Below are positions 17,985 to 27,274 of a DNA stretch of 64,000 nucleotides, one piece after another. This stretch comes from Acinetobacter pragensis (GTDB taxonomy: Bacteria > Pseudomonadota > Gammaproteobacteria > Pseudomonadales > Moraxellaceae): positions 1-64,000 of the forward strand of contig NZ_LUAW01000017.1 of the NCBI RefSeq assembly GCF_001605895.1, read 5' to 3'. The translations under genes and the position numbers were made by a program. The notes beneath the pieces are model-generated. The model was not told where the DNA came from. It saw only the letters and a program-made list of their open reading frames with translations, and ran no database searches. Numbering within the stretch: the first letter of the stretch is position 1; the number at the start of each line of letters is the position of its first letter.

Positions 17985-18047
17985 CAGCTGCGCCTAACTG
18001 AAACTTTGGTCTAGAATTCGGCCGGCTGTACGTAAAACTAGCAATAT

Positions 18048-18063
18048 CATATTGGAAAATATG
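18048..18063. promoter_or_regulatory. Palindrome upstream of pncB
   Basis: The arms CATATT and AATATG are separated by GGAA, 37 bases before the pncB start, overlapping a TTTAAT that could serve as a -10. A repressor site for NAD salvage is possible; the regulator is unknown. Confidence 0.3.
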
Positions 18064-18099
18064 CTTTAATGCCAAAAGCACAGCGAAATTCACATAGAT

Positions 18100-19308
18100 A
18101 TGGCTCCAATCATTCAATCCTTGCTTGATACTGACTTATACAAATTCACCATGCTTCAGGTGGTGCTGCATAAATTTCCGCAAACCTACAGTGTTTATCA
18201 TTTCCGTTGCCGCAATTTAGAAGACACGGTTTATCCGCTGACGGATATTCTGGCGGATTTGAATGAACAGCTCGACCATCTGTGCCAATTAAAATTCAAA
18301 GAAGATGAATTGCTGTATTTGCGCAGCCTGCGTTTTATTAAAAGCGACTTTGTCGATTATCTGGAACTTTTCCAGCTGAAGCGCCGCTTTATTAAAGCAG
18401 GCATAGACAGCGAGGGGCGTTTGGACATCTGGGTGGAAGGCCCCATGGTGCAGGCCATGATGTTTGAAATTTTTGTGCTGGCGATTGTCAATGAACTGTA
18501 TTTCCGCCGGATCCGTACAGATGATGTGCTGGCTGAAGGTGAGCGCCGCCTTTTGGCTAAAATTGCGCTGCTGAAAAAATATGAAGCGGAACAGAACCCC
18601 AATGATCCGCCTTTTTTAGTTTCCGATTTCGGAACGCGACGCCGCTACAGTTTTGAGTGGCAAAAGCATGTGATTGAAGAGTTTAATCAGGCCTCGCCTT
18701 ATATTTTCCGCGGCACCAGCAATGTTTTGATTGCGAAAGATTTGAACATTACGCCGATCGGCACCATGGCGCATGAATTTCTACAAGCCTTTCAGGCGCT
18801 GGATGTGCGGTTGCGCAATTTTCAAAAAGCGGCGCTGGAAACTTGGGTGCAGGAATACCGGGGCGATCTGGGCATTGCATTGACGGATGTTGTCGGGATG
18901 GATGCTTTCCTGTGCGATTTTGACCTGTATTTTGCCAAACTGTTTGATGGCCTGCGGCATGACAGCGGCAATCCTTATGAATGGGGCGATAAAGCCTATG
19001 CGCATTATAAAAAACTGAAAATTGACAGCAAAACGAAAATGCTGACTTTCAGTGACGGCTTGAATTTAGAAAAAGCCTGGGATCTGCATAATTATTTCAA
19101 AGACCGTTTTCAGGTCAGCTTCGGCATTGGCACCAACTTGACCAATGATATGGGGCAGACCCCGTTGAACATTGTGCTGAAACTGGTGGAATGCAACGGC
19201 CAGTCTGTCGCTAAAATTTCTGACAGCCCAGGAAAAACCATGACCGATAACGATACCTTTTTGGCTTATTTGCGTCAGGTCTTCGCGATTCAGGAAGAGC
19301 AGGCGTAA
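18100..19308 (+). CDS. pncB: Nicotinate phosphoribosyltransferase
   Basis: PncB converts nicotinate and PRPP to nicotinate mononucleotide, the step after PncA in NAD salvage. The 402-residue protein begins [12 protein letters not shown], the family signature, and carries [11 protein letters not shown] near 170 and the GTMAHEF motif near 224, whose His is the residue phosphorylated during catalysis. The LRHDSGNP block near 288 binds the phosphoribosyl group. Length is usual. It is a single gene closed by a terminator. Confidence 0.96.
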   Translation: MAPIIQSLLDTDLYKFTMLQVVLHKFPQTYSVYHFRCRNLEDTVYPLTDILADLNEQLDHLCQLKFKEDELLYLRSLRFIKSDFVDYLELFQLKRRFIKAGIDSEGRLDIWVEGPMVQAMMFEIFVLAIVNELYFRRIRTDDVLAEGERRLLAKIALLKKYEAEQNPNDPPFLVSDFGTRRRYSFEWQKHVIEEFNQASPYIFRGTSNVLIAKDLNITPIGTMAHEFLQAFQALDVRLRNFQKAALETWVQEYRGDLGIALTDVVGMDAFLCDFDLYFAKLFDGLRHDSGNPYEWGDKAYAHYKKLKIDSKTKMLTFSDGLNLEKAWDLHNYFKDRFQVSFGIGTNLTNDMGQTPLNIVLKLVECNGQSVAKISDSPGKTMTDNDTFLAYLRQVFAIQEEQA

Positions 19309-19323
19309 ATTGCCAAAGCTTAT

Positions 19324-19353
19324 AAAAAAGCTGAACCTGTGTTCAGCTTTTTT
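19324..19353. terminator. Intrinsic terminator after pncB
   Basis: Thirteen-base arms A6-GCTGAAC (19324-19336) and GTTCAGC-T6 (19341-19353) with a CTGT loop. Confidence 0.94.
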
Positions 19354-19456
19354 AATATCTATGATTTTGCTAAAGGAATGCAAAATTTCAGAATAGCCGT
19401 GAAATACAGTTATGTTAAGATCGATGGCAAGTGGATGGATAAATAATCGAATAACG

Positions 19457-20305
19457 ATGACTGATGCTGCATTGAATTTAGATTTGCTGATAGAGGCAGA
19501 AGACTTGGTTCCTTATTTGGGACATGAAAAATTAAGAATCATCGATTTATGCCGCAGTTCTGTATATGAACAGCTGCATATTCCGCATGCCGTTCATCTT
19601 AAGCCCGGCCTGTTGGTGCGTCAGGAAGAGCAGGCGACCGGCCTGCTGCCCGATCAGGAGGGTTTGGAAAAGCTGATCCGTCATTTGAATATCAGCCCTG
19701 AACATCATGTGGTGGTGTATGACGATGAAGGCGGCGCTTGGGCAGGGCGGCTGATTTGGAACTTGCATTGCTTGGGATTTGAAAAGGTCAGTTTGCTGAA
19801 TGGCGGCATTCATGCATGGCTGGGAGCGGGGCTGCCGACATCTTCCGAAGTGGACACGCTGCAGCCGGTCGAAAACCTGCTGCAGGTAAATTTAGCGCAT
19901 CAGCCTCTGCATCATATAAATTATGATCAGCTTCTGGAAAAGGTGCGTCAAAACGCAGTGCAAGTCTGGGATTGCCGCACAGAAGATGAATATACAGGCC
20001 TGCGTTTGGCTGCGCGACGCGGCGGTCACGTTCCCGGAGCGCTTCATTTTGAATGGAGTACTGCCCTAAACCGGCAAAATCATTTAAAATTGCATCCCTT
20101 AGAACGCACGCAACAGCGCTTAGAACAACTGGGATTCAATATCAATGAACCCGTGGTGGTCTACTGTCAGTCACACCACCGCTCAGGGCTTGCCTATATT
20201 TTAGGGCGGCTGCTGGGCTGGAATATTCAAGCTTATGATGGTGCGTGGAGTGAATGGGGCAATCGCCTCGATAGTCCTGTCATAACCGGAGAGTTGCCGT
20301 CTTGA
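19457..20305 (+). CDS. rhdA: Thiosulfate sulfurtransferase (two-domain rhodanese)
   Basis: The 282-residue protein has two rhodanese modules. The N-terminal one (about 10-130) is inactive-like with a [17 protein letters not shown] segment; the C-terminal one holds the active Cys237 in the loop CQSHHRSG, close to the CQTHHR loop of Pseudomonas and Azotobacter Rhd[12 protein letters not shown] and GGHVPGA motifs precede it. It probably transfers sulfane sulfur to thiophilic acceptors. The stop overlaps the start of psd, a pair also seen in Pseudomonas. The start is uncertain: ATG 19457 fits the domain edge, an in-frame ATG at 19412 is possible, and neither has a good ribosome-binding site. Confidence 0.88.
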   Translation: MTDAALNLDLLIEAEDLVPYLGHEKLRIIDLCRSSVYEQLHIPHAVHLKPGLLVRQEEQATGLLPDQEGLEKLIRHLNISPEHHVVVYDDEGGAWAGRLIWNLHCLGFEKVSLLNGGIHAWLGAGLPTSSEVDTLQPVENLLQVNLAHQPLHHINYDQLLEKVRQNAVQVWDCRTEDEYTGLRLAARRGGHVPGALHFEWSTALNRQNHLKLHPLERTQQRLEQLGFNINEPVVVYCQSHHRSGLAYILGRLLGWNIQAYDGAWSEWGNRLDSPVITGELPS

Positions 20306-21153
20306 GCATCAAATCACGATTAAAAAAACAAATTTTCATTCAAGCCCAGCGTGTTGTGCCGCAGCATAAGCTGTCCCGAGTGGTAGGCAAAGTGGCGGCC
20401 AGTGAAAACCCGCTGCTGAAAAATGCGGTGATCAGCGCTTTTAAAGCGCAATACGGCATTGATATGTCCATTGCGGAACAAAGCAACGCTTTGAAATTCA
20501 AATCATTTAATGAATTTTTTACCCGTTCTTTAAAAGATGGCGTGCGTGAAATTGATACAGATGCAAGCAGCATAGTCTCTCCAGCCGATGGCGCAATTTC
20601 TCAGTTAGGCAAAATTGAAGCCGGCGACATTTTCCAAGCCAAAGGGCAAAGCTTTTCAGTGGAGAAACTGATTGCAGATCCTCAGCTGGCGCAGCCGTTT
20701 AAGAATGGCCAATTTGCCACTGTATATCTTTCGCCGAAAGACTATCACCGCGTGCATATGCCGTTTGCGGGTACCTTGACTGAGACCCTGTATGTTCCAG
20801 GCGAATTATTTTCTGTCAATCAGACCACAGCAGAGAATATTCCGGGCTTATTTGCGCGCAATGAACGCATGGTGTGCTTATTTGATACTGAACTGGGGCG
20901 TATGGCCGTAGTTCTCGTCGGTGCAATGATTGTGGCAGGCATTGAAACTGTTGCGACAGGCAAAGTGAAGCCGACAGGCCGTTTAGAATTGAATCAGCAC
21001 AATTTATTTTTGGAAAAAGGCGCAGAATTAGGCCGTTTCTATTTGGGCTCGACTGCTGTGGTGTTATTTGAAGAGAATAAAATGCAGTGGGATGCTGAAT
21101 TTAAAGCCAATTCGGCCGTGGTGATGGGCAAGGCTTTGGGACATACCATCTAA
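20302..21153 (+). CDS. psd: Phosphatidylserine decarboxylase proenzyme
   Basis: Psd makes phosphatidylethanolamine at the inner membrane. The 283-residue proenzyme contains the self-cleavage motif LGST near residue 250, where the Ser becomes the pyruvoyl group, and the [10 protein letters not shown] and [13 protein letters not shown] blocks typical of the family. The start is a TTG (20302) that overlaps the rhdA stop by four bases; GGAGAG lies eight bases upstream, which supports it and suggests translational coupling. Confidence 0.95.
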   Translation: MSIKSRLKKQIFIQAQRVVPQHKLSRVVGKVAASENPLLKNAVISAFKAQYGIDMSIAEQSNALKFKSFNEFFTRSLKDGVREIDTDASSIVSPADGAISQLGKIEAGDIFQAKGQSFSVEKLIADPQLAQPFKNGQFATVYLSPKDYHRVHMPFAGTLTETLYVPGELFSVNQTTAENIPGLFARNERMVCLFDTELGRMAVVLVGAMIVAGIETVATGKVKPTGRLELNQHNLFLEKGAELGRFYLGSTAVVLFEENKMQWDAEFKANSAVVMGKALGHTI

Positions 21154-21157
21154 ATTT

Positions 21158-21280
21158 CTCTTTCCTTTTAGGAGAGAGCTAGGATGAGGTTCTTTTTCTT
21201 TCGCTGATGTTCTGGCAACTGCTGTTTAGCTTCCCAAAGAGAAGATAATCTGCCAGAAAATCCCCCTTTAGCAAAGGGGG
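21158..21280. repeat. Possible dispersed palindromic element after psd
   Basis: The left end is a hairpin, CTCTTTCCT (21158-21166) with AGGAGAGAG (21170-21178), followed by GCTAGGATGAGGTT-like sequence. The right end is a perfect hairpin, CCCCCTTT (21262-21269) with AAAGGGGG (21273-21280). Purine-rich hairpins of this kind recur as short intergenic repeats in Acinetobacter-like genomes, but only one copy is in this window. Confidence 0.45.
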
Positions 21281-21295
21281 GAGAACCATGGATAT

Positions 21296-21323
21296 AAAAA
21301 AAGCGCCATCAGGCGCTTTTTTT
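21296..21323. terminator. Bidirectional terminator between psd and the SPOR gene
   Basis: Twelve-base arms A7-GCGCC (21296-21307) and GGCGC-T7 (21312-21323) with an ATCA loop. Confidence 0.94.
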
Positions 21324-21339
21324 TATGAAGAATACAGCG

Positions 21340-21939
21340 TTAGCGTTTCACCACAATCGAGTCGATACCGCTGTGCTGCAGCGTCTGCTGTGCGATGACC
21401 GCCGCTTCTTGTGAGTCATATGGGCCTGAAACCACCCGGTACCATACTTTTCCATTTTCAGTGGTCTGCACCACATCTGCAGATAAGCCATTCAGAATGA
21501 TTTCCGCACGGCGCGCATCAGCCTGATCCGGATCATCATAGCTGCGCACTTGCAGGATGTAGTTGGAGATATGAGCCGGCGCGCTGGCTTGCAAGCCCGG
21601 TTCACCTGTGTTTTCAGCAGGCTCTTCTTTTGGCGCTTCCACAATCACCACGGTTCCTTCGTTTTTCGCTTCAGGAATGGCTTGTTCTGGAATAGGTGTC
21701 ACTTGCTGCTGCGGCAGCAGATCATAAAAACGGTAGTCTTTATTGGTCTCTTCCGGCGCATGTTCGGACGTAACCTGATTTTTAGGTTTCACTGGTTCCC
21801 AAGGTTTCCAGAGCATGAGCGCTACAACAAAACTTAGAATGATCAATATAATTGCCAAAGTTCCCAGCCATGCAGGAATTAAAGGCTTTTTCGGCTTATT
21901 TGGCCGTTCTGATACACCGCGCTGCGTTTTTCCAAACAC
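21340..21939 (-). CDS. SPOR-domain inner-membrane protein (FtsN-like)
   Basis: The 199-residue protein has a short basic cytoplasmic N-terminus, one membrane helix (about 24-44), a Pro/Glu-rich periplasmic linker and a C-terminal SPOR domain (about 122-199, starting SNYILQVRSY and ending GIDSIVVKR). SPOR domains bind denuded glycan strands at the septum, and the layout equals FtsN, so a role in division is likely though the protein is short. The start is GTG at 21939, with GAGG nine bases upstream. It lies downstream of argS on the same strand, separated by about 143 bases. Confidence 0.82.
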   Translation of the reverse strand: MFGKTQRGVSERPNKPKKPLIPAWLGTLAIILIILSFVVALMLWKPWEPVKPKNQVTSEHAPEETNKDYRFYDLLPQQQVTPIPEQAIPEAKNEGTVVIVEAPKEEPAENTGEPGLQASAPAHISNYILQVRSYDDPDQADARRAEIILNGLSADVVQTTENGKVWYRVVSGPYDSQEAAVIAQQTLQHSGIDSIVVKR

Positions 21940-22082
21940 GTGGGAACCTCATTATTCTAATAAATGCCGCCAAGGGCATGGTCTTTTCAACTCAATCGTA
22001 AAAATCACCATGTTTTACAAAACAGATCAACAGACCTGTTTTGCAAAAGAACACTTCATTTTCAGCTTGTATCAAAACTGGA

Positions 22083-23888
22083 TTACATTGATTCTGGTGC
22101 AGAAACACCCAGCAATTCTAAACCATTGCGAATCACTTGCTGTACGTTTACTGAAAGCACGAGCCGAGCTTGAGATAACGCGGTATTTTGCTCATCTAAA
22201 ATTTTGACATCTTCCTGAGCATACCAGCCATGGAAAGAGGCAGCCAGTTCTTTCAAGTAATTGCCAATTTGATGCGGCTCATAGTTATTGGCTGCGCGTG
22301 TAACAATTTCAGGATACGCGGCCAGTTTTGCCAAAATTTCAGTTTCAGTTTCTGATACGAGCAGAGACACGTCATAGCTGGCCATTTGGCTGCGGTCAAA
22401 TGCTATGTTTTTTTCAGGCGCGCGAATATCAACCATGCGGTTGACGCGTGCATGCGCATATTGAATATAGTACACAGCATTGTCTTTGCTTTGCGACACA
22501 GCCAAGTCCAAGTCAAAATCAATGTGCTGTTCAGACTTGCGCATAACATAATAGAAGCGCGCAGCATCGTTGCCGACTTCTTTACGCAAGTCACGCAAGG
22601 TCACGAACTGCCCTGAACGGGATGACATTTGCACCATTTCGCCGCCGCGCCATAGGCTGACGAACTGCACCAAAAGCACAGTCAGCTTTTTAGAGTCATA
22701 GCCCATGGCATCAATGGCCGCTTTTACGCGGGCAATATAGCCGTGGTGGTCTGAACCCCAGATATCGACGATATCAGTGTAGCCGCGCTGCAATTTGTTC
22801 AGGTGGTAAGCAATATCAGAAGCGAAATAAGTGGTTTGTCCGTTACGGCGTTTTACCACACGGTCTTTTTCATCGCCAAATTCTGTGGATTTAAACCAGA
22901 TGTTGCCGTCTTTTTCATACAGGAAGCCGCGCTGATCTAACGTCTGCAACGCTTCTTCAATTTTTTCGGTCAGCTCAGCTTCGCTGAACCATTGGTTAAA
23001 CGTCACACCGAATTCGCCAAGGTCATCTTTAATGTCATCAAGAATGGCTTTCAGCGCCGCTTGATGGAACACACGGTAGCCTGCGCCCAAGTGGTTGTGC
23101 GAATTATAAATTAAACCGTCAATGTGTTTTTCTTTATCGCCTGACAGTACGACTTTATTGCCTTCTGCATCTAATTCTGCAGCGTACTGAATATCGTCAG
23201 GCACATCTTTGTAGATATCCGCCACTGGACGCACGTATGCATCGCCGTCTTGATCAATAATGCTTTGTGCGATTTCTTTTACATAGTCGCCTTGGTAGGC
23301 ATTTTTCGGGAACACCAATTCTTGACCGGTTAATTCCAAATAGCGCAGGTATGTGGATGTAGCCAAAATGTCCATTTGACGGCCAGCATCGTTGACATAG
23401 TATTCACGGTCAACTTTTGCGCCAGTCGCTTCCAGAAGGTTAGCAACTGTCATGCCGTAAGCTGCGCCGCGGCCGTGGCCGACATGCAGGCTTGAAGTGG
23501 GGTTGGCCGATACGAATTCAACTTGAACGCGCTTGCCTGCATTGGCTTGAGTACGGCCAAACTGATCTTTTTGCGCTTGAATCTGTTCCAGCACAGCAAA
23601 ACGCTGGTTAGCGTTTAAGAAAAAGTTGATAAAGCCGGGGCCTGCAATTTCCGCTTTGCTGATGTCTGCAACTTCAGGCAGAGTGGCAAGAATTTTTTCC
23701 GCTAAATCACGCGGTTTCATACCGGCAGCCTTAGACCCAATCATGGCAATATTTGAAGCAAAGTCACCATGGCTTCGGTCTTTGGTACGCGTCAAAGTGC
23801 TGGTGTTTTTCCAGTCAGATGGGAGTACGCCTTCCGCTTGAAGGGATTGAACTGCATGGTCGAGAGCTGCTTGTATTGCCGTATTCAT
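22083..23888 (-). CDS. argS: Arginyl-tRNA synthetase
   Basis: ArgS charges tRNA-Arg. The 601-residue class I synthetase carries the HIGH-equivalent HVGH at 135-138 (in NPTSSLHVGHGRG), a KMSKS-equivalent MSSRSG near residue 410, and the GSDHHGYIARVKA segment. The additional N-terminal domain (residues 1-110) and the C-terminal anticodon-binding domain with NAVYYIQYAHARV are family-typical. The frame is open to 23960, but the start MNTAIQAALDHAV at 23888 is the conserved N-terminus. Confidence 0.96.
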   Translation of the reverse strand: MNTAIQAALDHAVQSLQAEGVLPSDWKNTSTLTRTKDRSHGDFASNIAMIGSKAAGMKPRDLAEKILATLPEVADISKAEIAGPGFINFFLNANQRFAVLEQIQAQKDQFGRTQANAGKRVQVEFVSANPTSSLHVGHGRGAAYGMTVANLLEATGAKVDREYYVNDAGRQMDILATSTYLRYLELTGQELVFPKNAYQGDYVKEIAQSIIDQDGDAYVRPVADIYKDVPDDIQYAAELDAEGNKVVLSGDKEKHIDGLIYNSHNHLGAGYRVFHQAALKAILDDIKDDLGEFGVTFNQWFSEAELTEKIEEALQTLDQRGFLYEKDGNIWFKSTEFGDEKDRVVKRRNGQTTYFASDIAYHLNKLQRGYTDIVDIWGSDHHGYIARVKAAIDAMGYDSKKLTVLLVQFVSLWRGGEMVQMSSRSGQFVTLRDLRKEVGNDAARFYYVMRKSEQHIDFDLDLAVSQSKDNAVYYIQYAHARVNRMVDIRAPEKNIAFDRSQMASYDVSLLVSETETEILAKLAAYPEIVTRAANNYEPHQIGNYLKELAASFHGWYAQEDVKILDEQNTALSQARLVLSVNVQQVIRNGLELLGVSAPESM

Positions 23889-24065
23889 AATCAGTCGAAG
23901 AATAAATGTCGCAGAAAAACAGCAAATATAGCAAATTTCAGACCCTTTAGGTGAACCCATTTGCTGTGAATAAATAATATTCGATGAAAAATAAAAGATT
24001 GTTTATATCGAATTGAAACGATATATATGCATACTGAATAAACCAGTGTTTCAGACCCGGCAGAC

Positions 24066-24353
24066 ATGACTCAACAGATACCTCCTGAAAGCCCCAAAAT
24101 TATGGGGAAAATTCCCAAACTTCCTGCGCGCTGGGCCGGCATTGTGGTGCCATTTATTCTGTCTTGCCTAATGAGCGGCATTATCTCTTTTGTGAACATG
24201 CTGCGCAATTTGGGCTGGTTTGACGGCTTTATTTCGCTGTGGCTGCACAGCTGGATGGTTTCCTGGGCTATTGCATTTCCGATTGTCGTGACCTTGCTGC
24301 CGTTTGTACGCAAATTTGCCGGCCTGCTGGTGGATATGCGGCCGCCTAAATAA
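24066..24353 (+). CDS. DUF2798 family small membrane protein
   Basis: The 95-residue protein has two membrane helices (about 24-45 and 60-82) with the DUF2798 pattern: a basic K-x-P-x-R start, FILSCLMSGIISFVNM, a G-W-x-x-G-F turn and W-x-x-SWAIAFPIV. Function is unknown in the family. It is a monocistronic gene divergent from argS. About 230 bases of featureless DNA follow it. Confidence 0.8.
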   Translation: MTQQIPPESPKIMGKIPKLPARWAGIVVPFILSCLMSGIISFVNMLRNLGWFDGFISLWLHSWMVSWAIAFPIVVTLLPFVRKFAGLLVDMRPPK

Positions 24354-24585
24354 ATGTTGCAGAGCTGCTGCGATTAAAATTTCCAGCAGCTGATAGGCTT
24401 TATTCAGTCATGCTGCTGGATTGTTTTGAAATGCATCGCATGTCAGGTGCCATTATTTTTGATGCGGCTGATTTGAACAGGCATTGATTTTTATCGTTTT
24501 GATGGGTGCAGCGCTTTAAGCCAGTACCTTATGCCGTCGCTGACGCGGGTTTGATGGCGTTGTGCAGGCATAAAGCTGTGCTGTT

Positions 24586-25899
24586 TTAAAGCACATTTTC
24601 AACAAAGGCGCGGATAATCCCCAGAATCAGGCCGATAAATGCGCCAACCACCACGCCATTGACGCGGATCATGTGCAAGTCGCCGCCGACTTCATTTTCA
24701 ATCTTGTCAATCATTACACTAGAATCCCATTCATGAATGCGCTGACTGATAAAGCGGATGACTTTTTCACTGTATTGATCGGACAGGTTGATGGCGACAT
24801 CACTGAGCTTTTCATTCAGCAATTGGCGCACGGCAACATTGGAGACAATATTTTCTCCGACTTGCTGGATTGCGACCCGCAAGTTTTGCGCGACGCCGGA
24901 ATCCGGTTTTTGCAAATCAGCTTTAATGGCGTCGCATAAAATCACCACCGCGCCGCTGATAAAATTCAGCACTTGCGGGCTGTCCAGCAGGGCATCCTTG
25001 GTTTGGTTCAGGCGCATGCTGGCCGTACTCCGGCTGTCCGCCAGCTCCAGCATCAGGTTTTGCCCAGCTGTTTCTATCTGGATGCGCCATGGGTGTTCAG
25101 GGTCTGCCAGCATGGACTCAACACGCTCAATCATCGAGTCAATGGTGCGCTGCTGCACATCAATGCCGATCCAGCTGGCGCCTTTGGCCAGTTTCCAAAC
25201 CCCCAGTTCTTTAAACAGCTGGCGGGTCAAGTCACGCGCCTGTTCAGGATGATGCGTCATCCATTCGTGCGCCAAATCCAGTCCGCGCTGCAGCACATCC
25301 TGATGAAAATCATTTTCCAGCACAGCCCGCAGCATTTCGCTGGCCAAATGATTCACCTGCGTGTTTTTAACCCATTGCACGCTGTTGCTTTGAATAAAGC
25401 GCCCAATTTGCTCCTGTCCGACAAATTCAAAAATTTTGGGTACAGTTTGCTGAATGACATCAGTGACTTGCTTGTTATTGTGCGGATTGGCCAGCCATTT
25501 TCCGACCGCCAGCGATAAATCAATATCCTGCAGGCTACGTTCCACGACCTGAGGCGAGAGAAAATTTTCCTGCACAAAACGGCCCATCGATTCTGCAATT
25601 CGGGCTTTATTGCGCGGAATAATTTCGGTGTGGTCACGCAGGAATTTCGGAATCGGCATTTTCCCGAATGGGTTGCGGAACAGCACGGTAATGGCGTACC
25701 AGTCTGCTAATCCCCCGACGACGCCCGCCTCCGCAGACAGCATTAGAATATGAATCAGCCAGACATATTCCGGCAGCAGCTTAGCGGCCACCATCAGCGC
25801 AAGCCAAGCCAGTACCGCCATCATTAAGGCAATAGTGGCAAAGCGTTTGCTGCGCTGCAGATTCGGCGACACTGCGGTCTGCTCTTGATCCATGTGCAT
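24586..25899 (-). CDS. DUF445 family membrane protein (YjiN-like)
   Basis: The 437-residue protein has two N-terminal hydrophobic segments (about 20-42 and 47-68, containing AEAGVVGGLADWYAITVLF, the DUF445 signature), a long helical middle region and a C-terminal membrane helix (about 412-433). The motif GKMPIPKFLRDHTEIIPRNK is also typical. The role is unknown. It lies 16 bases after a lipoprotein gene on the same strand, so the two are probably co-transcribed. Confidence 0.85.
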   Translation of the reverse strand: MHMDQEQTAVSPNLQRSKRFATIALMMAVLAWLALMVAAKLLPEYVWLIHILMLSAEAGVVGGLADWYAITVLFRNPFGKMPIPKFLRDHTEIIPRNKARIAESMGRFVQENFLSPQVVERSLQDIDLSLAVGKWLANPHNNKQVTDVIQQTVPKIFEFVGQEQIGRFIQSNSVQWVKNTQVNHLASEMLRAVLENDFHQDVLQRGLDLAHEWMTHHPEQARDLTRQLFKELGVWKLAKGASWIGIDVQQRTIDSMIERVESMLADPEHPWRIQIETAGQNLMLELADSRSTASMRLNQTKDALLDSPQVLNFISGAVVILCDAIKADLQKPDSGVAQNLRVAIQQVGENIVSNVAVRQLLNEKLSDVAINLSDQYSEKVIRFISQRIHEWDSSVMIDKIENEVGGDLHMIRVNGVVVGAFIGLILGIIRAFVENVL

Positions 25900-25915
25900 T
25901 GCGGGTTAGGCGCTC

Positions 25916-26476
25916 CTATTTAGACTGTGCCGGCGCAGGGGCGGGCGGCAAGATTTCACCCGTGCTGCTCAGGCCGTATTTAGGCCCCAGCGACTGCAGA
26001 ATCAGGCGGGCATCAAAAGCGTCCTTGGGCGCTGTTTTTTCATTTTTAAAACATTCAATGGTATAGGCCACTTGCGTCGGGTCTAAAGTCACAACACGCG
26101 GCATATCATAGAACGGGTCAGGCCAGAAGCCGGGATAGCGGCGGTAATAGCCATATGGATAAGGCGATGGGGTTGGGTAAACCACAGCCTGTCTTGGCGG
26201 CTGCTGCGTGCGGTTGCTTGGATCATCTAAAACTTTAAAAAACTGAAAGCCTTGCTGCACAGTGGCTTGCGCCGCTTTGACCAAGGTGATTTCTTCCGCT
26301 GTGCCGTAGCTCATATTGGGGCTGGCTTTGAAGCTGATGCGGAAAGTCTGTGCATTCAGCGGTGTTGTGCTGAATTGCCCAAGCTGATCAAACGTTAGCG
26401 GTTTGGATGGAGTGGTGGCACAGCCGGCAAGAGTTAAGCTGGCGCCAAGGGCGGCAGCCAATACAATATTTTTCAT
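25916..26476 (-). CDS. Lipoprotein, CC0125/CC1285-like
   Basis: The 186-residue protein has a lipoprotein signal (LTLAGC, Cys19). The core TAEEITLVKAAQATVQQGFQFF (given in part) and the Pro/Tyr-rich insert around 100-120 resemble the CC0125/CC1285 lipoprotein family, which has no known function. The last residues are Pro/Ala-rich. AGGAGG six bases before ATG 26476 is the strongest ribosome-binding site in this part of the window. It leads the probable operon with the DUF445 gene. Confidence 0.75.
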   Translation of the reverse strand: MKNIVLAAALGASLTLAGCATTPSKPLTFDQLGQFSTTPLNAQTFRISFKASPNMSYGTAEEITLVKAAQATVQQGFQFFKVLDDPSNRTQQPPRQAVVYPTPSPYPYGYYRRYPGFWPDPFYDMPRVVTLDPTQVAYTIECFKNEKTAPKDAFDARLILQSLGPKYGLSSTGEILPPAPAPAQSK

Positions 26477-26527
26477 GCTTAACCTCCTAAAAATGGTGGC
26501 TGAATGGGAGAGAGGCAGCCTGCTGAT

Positions 26528-27067
26528 TTAGAAACTGGAATCGGGCTGCGTTAAAAATTCTGCTTCTTCTGCTGTGGACACCCGGCCTAATACAGCATTG
26601 CGGTGCGGATAGCGCCCAAAACGGTCAATAATGACTTTATGTTTTTTTTCAAAATCCAAATTCATTGGATTGCCGAGATCTTCGAATAATTTTAACGCAT
26701 ATTGATGAATCAGGGGAGATTCACTGTGCATGAACGGCATATATAAAAATGAGCGCTGATCTGGCCGCAGCTGCTGATCAAGGCCCTGACTGACCGCTTC
26801 CTGCGCTAAAGCCAGCGCCAGCGCATCCTGTGCAAAAGCTAAGGGCGATTCGCGGTATAGGTTGCGCGAAAACTGATCCAGTACAATAATTTCGGCTAAA
26901 CGGCCTTCGGCACTGCTGCGCCAGTTCCAAAGTTCAGATTTCTGGGCGCTGAGAAGCGTGCTTTTAAAGCGTTTTTCAAGGGTTTGGTCAAAGGCGTCAC
27001 TTTTTGAAAACCAGTTTTTCTGGTTTTCAGGCGCAAACCAAAAGTCTAAAATATCTTGATAATTCAT
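26528..27067 (-). CDS. DUF924 family protein
   Basis: The 179-residue soluble protein fits DUF924 (YgfB-unrelated, TPR-like helices): it starts with ILDFWFAPEN, has the conserved EIIVLDQFSRNLYR near residue 60-73, FLYMPFMHSES near 108 and the closing RFGRYPHRNAVLGR block. The biochemical role is unknown. It sits upstream of the lipoprotein-DUF445 pair with a 51-base gap and may be read with them. Confidence 0.85.
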   Translation of the reverse strand: MNYQDILDFWFAPENQKNWFSKSDAFDQTLEKRFKSTLLSAQKSELWNWRSSAEGRLAEIIVLDQFSRNLYRESPLAFAQDALALALAQEAVSQGLDQQLRPDQRSFLYMPFMHSESPLIHQYALKLFEDLGNPMNLDFEKKHKVIIDRFGRYPHRNAVLGRVSTAEEAEFLTQPDSSF

Positions 27068-27170
27068 ATATTTTACGTGCTGTTAGCATTTATTCTTCAA
27101 TAAGATCACAAATTTTGAATGTCATATAGTGCAACTTTGTGATAAAAAATTGCAAAAATAAAATCGTAGA

Positions 27171-27197
27171 TTGCCTGAAAAATATGCAGGGTATAAT
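27171..27197 (+). promoter_or_regulatory. Candidate sigma-70 promoter for gshA-dsbB
   Basis: TTGCCT (27171-27176) and a perfect TATAAT (27192-27197) are separated by 15 bases, slightly short. The -10 is about 78 bases before the gshA start. Confidence 0.4.
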
Positions 27198-27274
27198 GTG
27201 CAGCAGATAAATCACGTTATACTGCATAAATAAATGATTTTATTTTAGTAGTTCTTCCATTAAGCGAGATTGCA

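Noticed and set aside
24788-25518. Plus-strand frames opposite the DUF445 gene
   Set aside because: The minus-strand gene has clear membrane segments and family motifs; the plus frames do not.
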